Assembly: GCF_937873925.1 (NCBI RefSeq)
Contig: NZ_CALNAT010000124.1
Location: forward strand, 1-16,577
DNA from: an uncultured Proteiniphilum sp.
GTDB taxonomy: Bacteria > Bacteroidota > Bacteroidia > Bacteroidales > Dysgonomonadaceae
DNA: 16,577 bases
Reading direction: 5' to 3'
The stretch's first letter is position 1. Every line of letters starts with the position of its first letter. The position numbers and the translations under genes are program-made. Of the stretch, positions 8,614-14,043 are shown in pieces. The notes below the pieces were generated by a model. The model was not told the DNA's origin and did no database searches. It worked only from the letters and a program-made list of their open reading frames with translations.

Positions 8614-10245
8614 ATGGATATGGAAAAATTAGTCATAGGTATCGATTACGGTACCGATTCGTGTCGCGCGGTCGTGTTGGACACCGCATCGGGGAAAGAA
8701 CTGGCGGCAGCGACCTCCTCTTACCCCCGCTGGAAAAAAGGGTTGTATTGCGATCCTTCCGCCAACCGGTACCGCCAGCATCCGCAGGATTATATCGATT
8801 CGCTTATAGAGGTGATTCACGGCTTATTGGCGCAATTATCGCCCGAGGAAGTAGAAAATATCGCCGCTCTGGGTATCGACACCACGGGGAGTACACCCTG
8901 TCTGACGGACCGGGACGGTACACCGCTGGCGCTGCTTCCTGAATACGCCGATGATCCGGATGCGATGTTCATCCTTTGGAAAGACCATACTTCCCTACGG
9001 GAGGCGGACGAGATAAATGCCCTGGCCCATATATGGGAGACCGATTATACATTACGTTCCGGCGGGATCTATTCTTCGGAATGGTTCTGGGCAAAAGCAC
9101 TGCATGTGCTTCGTGCAAATGAAAAAATCAGGATGAAGGCCAGCTCCGTTATTGAACATTGCGACTGGATGCCGGCGTTGTTGACGGGAAACCTGCGGCC
9201 CGAAGAGGTGAAACGCAGCCGTTGTGCTGCAGGGCATAAAGGGATGTGGGCGGAAGAATGGGGAGGTTATCCGTCGCAGGAATACCTTTCCGCCCTTGAT
9301 CCCCTGTTTGAGGGATTTGCTGCCCGTCTGGGGAATGAAACATACACGAGCGACGTCTCTGCCGGGAAACTGACCGGAGAGTGGGCAGAGCGGCTCGGAT
9401 TGCCTCAGGACATTGATGTGGCCGTCGGGATTATCGATGCGCATGCCGGCGCTATAGGCGCGGGCATTACGGCCCACAGCATGGTGAAGATCATCGGTAC
9501 TTCCACCTGCGATATTGTGGTTACCCCGAAAGAGGATATAGCGGAGAGATTGATCCCCGGGATCAGCGGACAGGTGGATGGGTCGGTTATCCTGGGCCTG
9601 ATAGGTCTGGAGGCGGGACAATCGGCTTTTGGAGATGTATACGCCTGGCTGAGGGATCTGCTTTCCTGGTCGTTTGGTTTTCTGCCGGAGGAAGAGAGAG
9701 GAGCCTTCATGGGGAAAATATTGCCGAAACTGACCGGAGAGGCGCAGAAACTGCCGGTGGCGGAGTCGGATCCGGTGGCGGTCGACTGGCTGAACGGGCG
9801 CCGTACTCCCTTTGCTGATCTGACATTAAAGGGCGGTATTGCCGGGATTACTTTGGGCACTACTCCTGCGCAACTTTACAAGAGTCTGGTGGAAGCGACC
9901 GCCTTCGGGTCACGTGCTATCCTGGAGCATCTTAAGAAAGAGGGCGTACAGGTGAATGAAGTGATCGGTGTGGGAGGCATCTCATTGAAATCGTCCTATG
10001 TGATGCAGACGCTTTCCGACATCATGGGCGTACCTATCAAAGTGGCCGCCACACAACAGGCGGGCGCCTTGGGAGCCGCTATGTGCGCTGCCGTCGCCGG
10101 AGAAGTTTTTGGCTCATTGGAAAAAGCCCAGGTGGCCTTAGGACAAGGAGAACTGGCAATATATTTGCCCGATAAGGAAAAACAATCCCTTTATAACGCT
10201 AAATATGAGAAATACCGAAAATTGGGAAATTTTTTGAATACTTAA
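8614..10245 (+). CDS. araB: FGGY-family ribulokinase (AraB type)
   Basis: The protein has 543 residues, the usual size for AraB-type ribulokinases and longer than xylulokinases. It begins directly after the permease stop; an ATG at 8620 is an alternative. Visible landmarks are the N-terminal phosphate-binding GIDYGTDS (9-16), GIDTTGSTP, SEWFWAK, EHCDWMPALLTG and KRSRCAAGHKGMW, then VGIIDAHAGAIGAG with D275 as probable catalytic base. GTSTCDIVV, GQVDGS, EAGQSAFGDVYAW and the ADP-binding GVGGISLKSS (from 452) and QQAGALGAAM follow. AraB phosphorylates L-ribulose, and the E. coli enzyme is known to accept all four 2-ketopentoses including D-ribulose. No arabinose isomerase or ribulose-5-phosphate epimerase is encoded nearby, so whether the physiological substrate is L- or D-ribulose is open. 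The furanosidase context favours D-ribulose from D-arabinose, as inference. It is the last gene before the terminator. Confidence 0.88.
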   Translation: MDMEKLVIGIDYGTDSCRAVVLDTASGKELAAATSSYPRWKKGLYCDPSANRYRQHPQDYIDSLIEVIHGLLAQLSPEEVENIAALGIDTTGSTPCLTDRDGTPLALLPEYADDPDAMFILWKDHTSLREADEINALAHIWETDYTLRSGGIYSSEWFWAKALHVLRANEKIRMKASSVIEHCDWMPALLTGNLRPEEVKRSRCAAGHKGMWAEEWGGYPSQEYLSALDPLFEGFAARLGNETYTSDVSAGKLTGEWAERLGLPQDIDVAVGIIDAHAGAIGAGITAHSMVKIIGTSTCDIVVTPKEDIAERLIPGISGQVDGSVILGLIGLEAGQSAFGDVYAWLRDLLSWSFGFLPEEERGAFMGKILPKLTGEAQKLPVAESDPVAVDWLNGRRTPFADLTLKGGIAGITLGTTPAQLYKSLVEATAFGSRAILEHLKKEGVQVNEVIGVGGISLKSSYVMQTLSDIMGVPIKVAATQQAGALGAAMCAAVAGEVFGSLEKAQVALGQGELAIYLPDKEKQSLYNAKYEKYRKLGNFLNT

Positions 10246-10280
10246 TCCGGAGGATATATCATCTCCTGTCTTCAACTATC

Positions 10281-10316
10281 GAGGGTGGATCACAGTGTGA
10301 TTCTACCCTCTTTTTA
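10281..10316 (+). terminator. Intrinsic terminator after the catabolic operon
   Basis: GAGGGT at 10281-10286 pairs with ACCCTC at 10305-10310, and the inner ATCACA at 10289-10294 pairs with TGTGAT at 10296-10301 around a tiny loop. The hairpin is followed at once by a run of T. It begins 36 bases after the kinase stop codon, which marks the end of the first transcription unit. Confidence 0.9.
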
Positions 10317-10430
10317 CCTGTACTCTTATTTTTTCTGTGTTCACTGAACGAAAACGTGCAACCTCACAAATTTACCCTCCGGTGTAAGCAGCCTCTCTGG
10401 CGGATCATTTTATATATAAAATTTGTTATT

Positions 10431-10446
10431 TATGTTATAAAACATA
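10431..10446. repeat. Inverted repeat TATGTT-ATAA-AACATA upstream of the LacI gene
   Basis: A perfect 6-bp inverted repeat with a 4-base spacer lies 12 bases before the LacI-like operator and within the AT-rich probable promoter region. It may be a regulator site or may only reflect AT-rich composition. Confidence 0.45.
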
Positions 10447-10458
10447 TTTTTTTAGTTT

Positions 10459-10474
10459 GCTAAAACGATTTAAT
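10459..10474. promoter_or_regulatory. Putative LacI-family operator before the LacI gene (autoregulation)
   Basis: GCTAAAACGATTTAAT has the central CG and flanking symmetry usual for LacI-family operators; five of eight base pairs are symmetric, with a near-perfect TAAAACGATTTA core. It shares the GCTAAAWCGATT string with the site before the aldolase gene. It lies 53 bases before the repressor ATG and directly follows a TTAGTTTG string that resembles the Bacteroidota -7 element (TAnnTTTG) with one mismatch, so a bound repressor would cover the likely transcription start. Confidence 0.55.
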
Positions 10475-10527
10475 GAGTTATTTTTGTATTATATTGTTAT
10501 TCTTTCAGTTATTCTTTCACCTGCGTA

Positions 10528-11544
10528 ATGGAGAAAAAAGTATCGATAAAAGATATTGCGAAAATGGTGGGCGTTTCGCCTGCCTTGGTTTCAATGGTAT
10601 TGAATGGAAAGGCCGAACAATACAGAATAGGAGAAGAAGTTGCCCGGCGGGTTGCCGAGACTGCGAAGGAGATGCATTATGCTCCGAATCTGGTCGCAAA
10701 AAATTTACGTTCCGGAAAAACTCAGTTGGTAGGTTTGATCGTTACGGATATTTCCAATCCCTTTTATTCGGCCATCGCACGAATTGTGGAAGACAGGGCC
10801 AGCGAATTGAATTACACTGTTTTAATAAGCAGTACGGATGAAAACCTGAAAAATACCGAAAGATTGGTGGATGTGTTGCTCAATAAAGGAGTGGAAGGGT
10901 TGATACTAGTGCCATGCGATGGTTCGATGAATCTTGTCCAAAGACTCTATGAAAGCCATTTTCCGACAGTATTGTTAGACAGATACTTTCCGGATATAGA
11001 CTTGAGTTCCTCCTGTTTGGATAATTACAGGGCAACGGAATTGGCAACGGAACATTTGCTCGGCCAAGGGTATAAAAACGTCGCGTTGATCGCTTATAAT
11101 ACGGAAATGCATCATATTTTAGACCGTATTTCGGGATATGAAGACACGATGAAGAACGCGGGATTAAGTTCTTATATTCATGTCAGGAAGGTAAATATTT
11201 TGAACCCGAAACCGGATATAAGGGAAGCATTGGAAGAATTGATCCTCAGGGAGCATGTCGATGCCGTTATGTTTCTTACCAATATGCTCGCTACCAATGG
11301 ACTGTACTGCTTGAATGAAATGAATGTAAAGATACCGGATGATGTGGCTGTAGTGGGATTTAACGGGAATGATGCATTTAATCTCTTTTATTCTCCGATA
11401 ACCTATGTAAAACAACCGATCGAGCAAATAGCGAAGCAATCAATTGATATATTGATCAAGCGGATTAAGAAAAGTAATTATAAATCAAAAGTATTTTTGG
11501 AGCCGGAATTAGTGATTCAGAAATCATCACAAAAAGATGTATGA
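10528..11544 (+). CDS. LacI-family transcriptional repressor
   Basis: The protein has 338 residues, the normal size for the family. Residues of about 4-60 form the DNA-binding domain: SIKDIAKMVGVSPALVSMVLNG is the helix-turn-helix and the YAPNLVAKNLRSGKT segment is the hinge. The rest is a periplasmic-binding-protein-like effector domain, with VGLIVTDISNPFYSAIARIVED, GLILVPCDG, TVLLDRYFP, NYRATELATEHLLGQGYKNVALI and DDVAVVGFNGND near the C-terminus. The sugar ligand cannot be read from sequence. It is flanked by the catabolic operon on one side and the aldolase and SusC genes on the other. Candidate operators lie before its own gene and before the aldolase gene. By family precedent it would release DNA, or bind it, in response to a sugar or sugar phosphate of the pathway. 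Its gene is visibly more AT-rich than the upstream operon. Confidence 0.93.
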   Translation: MEKKVSIKDIAKMVGVSPALVSMVLNGKAEQYRIGEEVARRVAETAKEMHYAPNLVAKNLRSGKTQLVGLIVTDISNPFYSAIARIVEDRASELNYTVLISSTDENLKNTERLVDVLLNKGVEGLILVPCDGSMNLVQRLYESHFPTVLLDRYFPDIDLSSSCLDNYRATELATEHLLGQGYKNVALIAYNTEMHHILDRISGYEDTMKNAGLSSYIHVRKVNILNPKPDIREALEELILREHVDAVMFLTNMLATNGLYCLNEMNVKIPDDVAVVGFNGNDAFNLFYSPITYVKQPIEQIAKQSIDILIKRIKKSNYKSKVFLEPELVIQKSSQKDV

Positions 11545-11649
11545 AACGGGCAGGTAAGTCGATGGAATGATATAATGACATATCGGTTTGATTAATTACT
11601 GATCAGCAAATCGTTAATTAACTAATTGGCACTGGTTCACTAAAGTTAG

Positions 11650-11713
11650 ACTTTTTCTCGCAATGGCATAATTCAAGTGAATTTGACTTCTGCTCATTGC
11701 TTAACGAAAAAGT
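11650..11713. repeat. Nested inverted repeat (interrupted stem with inner hairpin)
   Basis: ACTTTTTC (11650-11657) pairs with GAAAAAGT (11706-11713) and GCAATG (11660-11665) pairs with CATTGC (11695-11700). Inside the loop AATTCA (11670-11675) pairs with TGAATT (11678-11683). The result is a 14-bp interrupted stem that encloses a smaller hairpin. No T-run follows, so it is not a classical terminator on the + strand. Confidence 0.6.
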
Positions 11714-11800
11714 TCCATACACCGAAAATAAATAAATAAAATAATCATATGGAGGAGAGAATTATGAATGATCATGGATAGGGTTATTTTTTAGCTATAT

Positions 11801-11816
11801 GCTAAATCGATTCAGC
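11801..11816. promoter_or_regulatory. Putative LacI-family operator before the aldolase gene
   Basis: GCTAAATCGATTCAGC is a 16-bp near-perfect palindrome (seven of eight pairs) centred on CG, the typical form of LacI-family operators. It lies 89 bases before the chosen aldolase ATG and shares the core GCTAAAWCGATT with the site before the LacI gene. Confidence 0.6.
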
Positions 11817-11905
11817 TTTATTGAACAGGAAATGAGAATGGAAAAACGAACGCCGGTTTGTTGATAAAACAAATAAAAAGAACAAAAATAACATCTTTGC
11901 AAAAA

Positions 11906-12832
11906 ATGAAAGACAAACAACTAAAGCCACTGGAAGGGATCATCGTCCCGCTTGTCACACCCTTGTCCGGTAACAACCGGATCGACGTACATGGATTGAA
12001 CAATCTGATCGAGCACGTAATACAAGGCGGGGTACATGGAATTTTCATCCTGGGCACGACCGGGGAAGCGCAAAGTTTAAGTATAAAACAGCGCGAAGAG
12101 ATGATAAGAGAAACGAGCCGGATTCTGAAAAACCGGCTACCTCTGTTAGTCGGTATTTCCGATACATCCATCAATGACAGCGCCGCTTTAGCTCAAAAGG
12201 CGGATGAAGCCGGAGCATATGCCGTTGTGGCCACGCCCCCCTATTATTTTGCCACCGAACAATCCGAATTGATCGAATACTTCGATACTTTGGTTTCCGT
12301 ATTGCCCCTTCCGCTATTTCTGTACAACATGCCTGTTCACACAAAAGTATCATTTGATGCTAAAACGATTAAGCAAATTGCTCAAAATAAAAAAGTGATC
12401 GGGTTCAAAGACAGTTCGGCCAACGGCACTTACCTTCAGACCGTAATGTACGCCATGAAAGATGATCCTGAATTCATGATTTTTGTCGGTCCGGAAGAAA
12501 TGACCGCTGAAATGGTACTGATGGGCGCCCACGGGGGGGTCAATGGAGGAGCCAATCTATTCCCTGAGCTGTATGTTGCATTGTATAACGCAGCCAGATT
12601 CCACAATATTGAAAGGGTCAGGGATCTGCAGCAAAAAGTGATGCAGATATCCACCGGCATTTACAGTAAGAGCAAGTACGCCTCCAGTTACCTGAAAGGA
12701 CTCAAATGTGCCTTGTCCGTTGCGGGTATTTGCAATGATTTCCTGGCAATGCCTTTTACTCATTTCAATGAGGAGGACAGAAAAGAAATAGAGAACGAGA
12801 TGGCAGCAATGGCCGGTCTTCATTTCCGATAA
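11906..12832 (+). CDS. DapA/NanA-family class I aldolase (2-keto-3-deoxy-acid aldolase-like)
   Basis: The chosen ATG at 11906 gives 308 residues; upstream TTG codons at 11858 would add an atypical basic extension. The fold is a (beta/alpha)8 barrel. G50-TTGE54 matches the GTTGE motif, Y140 in YNMP the catalytic tyrosine, and K168 in GFKDSS the Schiff-base lysine. The spacing between Thr51, Tyr140 and Lys168 equals that of E. coli DapA (Thr44, Tyr133, Lys161). Housekeeping DapA is unlikely given the regulatory setting beside a LacI gene. The segment ATPPYYF and the sugar context fit a 2-keto-3-deoxy sugar-acid aldolase or N-acetylneuraminate lyase-like enzyme, which would release pyruvate. Which substrate it uses is unknown. 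A gene for a sugar-acid dehydratase is not present in the window. Confidence 0.85.
   Translation: MKDKQLKPLEGIIVPLVTPLSGNNRIDVHGLNNLIEHVIQGGVHGIFILGTTGEAQSLSIKQREEMIRETSRILKNRLPLLVGISDTSINDSAALAQKADEAGAYAVVATPPYYFATEQSELIEYFDTLVSVLPLPLFLYNMPVHTKVSFDAKTIKQIAQNKKVIGFKDSSANGTYLQTVMYAMKDDPEFMIFVGPEEMTAEMVLMGAHGGVNGGANLFPELYVALYNAARFHNIERVRDLQQKVMQISTGIYSKSKYASSYLKGLKCALSVAGICNDFLAMPFTHFNEEDRKEIENEMAAMAGLHFR
12359..12374. promoter_or_regulatory. Third LacI-operator-like motif, inside the aldolase gene
   Basis: GCTAAAACGATTAAGC repeats the first twelve bases of the site before the LacI gene exactly and ends with the GC symmetric to its start (six of eight pairs). It encodes Ala-Lys-Thr-Ile-Lys in the aldolase, so it may be coincidence; internal auxiliary operators are however known for LacI-type systems. 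Confidence 0.35.
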
Positions 12833-13008
12833 AAGAGAAGGGAGTTAGAGACCCTTGTACAAGTAACTTTTACTTAACATAGTGCCTTCTGAATTTAATC
12901 ATGTCGTAACATTATTAATATATTTTTATGTCGTCATTCAATTTTCACTTATTCACATAATTATAGCGAATATTATCCATGTTATTAATCCAAAAATGCA
13001 ACAATTGT

Positions 13009-14022
13009 ATGAGAAGAAACATCTATTATCTTTCATCCGTTTTTTTGTGCTTGCTGATTTTCTTTTTTCCGGCATGCTCAGATGACGGGTCGCAAACAGA
13101 TCTTCCGCTATCTGCAGTAATTTTTCACAGTATAGACGGAAAACAGGTTGCTTTTACAGCGCTTACTCATAGTGCCGTAAACTGGGAATGGGATTTTGGG
13201 GACGGAAATGTCAGTACGGAAAAAGATCCGGTACATGTATATGAAGAAGGGGGTTATTATATTGCCACATTAACAGCCAAAGACAATACCGGCAATTCGG
13301 TATCCACAAAGATGAATTTAGCTGTTTCACTCCCCCCTTACGCCTTGCTGACAGGGAATCATACGGCCGAAGGGTACGACGGTAAAACATGGAAACTGAC
13401 CATGTCGCATACCGTCAATGACAAGTTGGTAAACTCCGACGCGGACTTTTCGTTGCTCGATGACGATATTCCATCGTTGCCCGCGGGAGCTTTTAGTGTA
13501 TATGTCGGACTCCCGGAGGCCTATAATGACGAGTTTACTTTTTACTATGATGGCAGTTACAGGCACAACACTTCAGACGGCACCTCTTTCGGGGGTATCG
13601 TCTACGCGACGAACTTACAACAGTTGGGGGCAGCCCAAATTACCAAGACAGGCGGAAAGGCGGTGTTTGGTCAGGATCTTTTTGCTTTGACAACCTACAC
13701 ACCCGACGCAAGCGCGACATTTGTATTCAATGAAAACGAAGATTTCATCATACCTACTATTCCTGATTTCGCGACCGGTACGCAGCCTCCCGGCATCCCC
13801 GTTATTACGTATCCGGGAAGGATGACCCTGGATTTTCCCGATTCGGATGCATTTATCGGTATACGGGATTTTCACCGGAAAGTCATTGTGCAGGAAATAA
13901 CAAGCAGCTTCATGAGGGTGGTGATGTTTATAACACTGTCCCCTGATGCGATAGTCACGCAAGATCCTTTGATTGCCCTAAGCACTTCCGCGGCAATACT
14001 TACATTCGAAGCAGTTAATTAA
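13009..14022 (+). CDS. PKD-domain surface lipoprotein, probable glycan-binding protein
   Basis: The ATG at 13009 gives 337 residues with a clear lipoprotein signal peptide and lipobox FPAC (C23). The cysteine is followed by SDD, an acidic stretch of the kind that favours export to the cell surface in Bacteroidota. An in-frame ATG at 12979 would add ten residues with two cysteines and is less likely. Residues of about 38-110 form a PKD-like domain with NWEWDFGDGN (about 58-67), PVHVYEEGGYYIATLTAKD and a final beta strand. The remaining 220 residues are beta-rich, begin with GKTWKLT, and I do not recognise them. It is 21 bases upstream of SusC and shares its transcription unit. A role as surface glycan-binding protein is inferred from this context; surface-binding lipoproteins usually follow SusD rather than precede SusC. 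Confidence 0.78.
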   Translation: MRRNIYYLSSVFLCLLIFFFPACSDDGSQTDLPLSAVIFHSIDGKQVAFTALTHSAVNWEWDFGDGNVSTEKDPVHVYEEGGYYIATLTAKDNTGNSVSTKMNLAVSLPPYALLTGNHTAEGYDGKTWKLTMSHTVNDKLVNSDADFSLLDDDIPSLPAGAFSVYVGLPEAYNDEFTFYYDGSYRHNTSDGTSFGGIVYATNLQQLGAAQITKTGGKAVFGQDLFALTTYTPDASATFVFNENEDFIIPTIPDFATGTQPPGIPVITYPGRMTLDFPDSDAFIGIRDFHRKVIVQEITSSFMRVVMFITLSPDAIVTQDPLIALSTSAAILTFEAVN

Positions 14023-14043
14023 AACCTATTCAAACAATTAGAC

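Larger units (their letters stand above)
10246..10527. other. Intergenic region between kinase and LacI genes
   Basis: This 282-base region holds the operon terminator (10281-10316) near its left end. From about 10410 it becomes strongly AT-rich and contains two inverted repeats and a LacI-like operator just before the repressor gene. The middle part (10317-10409) shows nothing I recognise. Confidence 0.8.
11545..11905. other. 361-base intergenic region with dyads before the aldolase gene
   Basis: No convincing gene lies here. The region contains a 10-bp palindrome GTTAATTAAC (11613-11622), a nested inverted repeat at 11650-11713, a purine-rich GGAGGAGAG at 11750-11758 followed by tiny ORFs, and a LacI-like operator at 11801-11816. 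A CATCTTTG string at 11892-11899, seven bases before the aldolase ATG, resembles a Bacteroidota -7 box and would imply an almost leaderless transcript; I give that little weight because no matching upstream element is seen. Confidence 0.7.

Noticed and set aside
8614..10245. Kinase as xylulokinase or L-fuculokinase
   Set aside because: Length and the motifs EHCDWMPALLTG, KRSRCAAGHK and EAGQSAFGDVYAW are those of AraB-type ribulokinases.
10422..10459. Canonical Bacteroidota promoter (TTTG and TAnnTTTG) before the LacI gene
   Set aside because: TTTG strings exist but the -7 match has a mismatch and the spacing is several bases too long; only the operator is reported.
11906..12832. Aldolase gene as housekeeping dapA
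   Set aside because: Catalytic residues alone cannot separate the subfamilies, but the location beside a LacI gene, with operator-like sites, favours a catabolic role.
12838..12875. Terminator after the aldolase gene
   Set aside because: Two small hairpins (AAGGG/CCCTT and AAGTAA/TTACTT) are present, but stems are short and no T-run follows, so I do not call a terminator.
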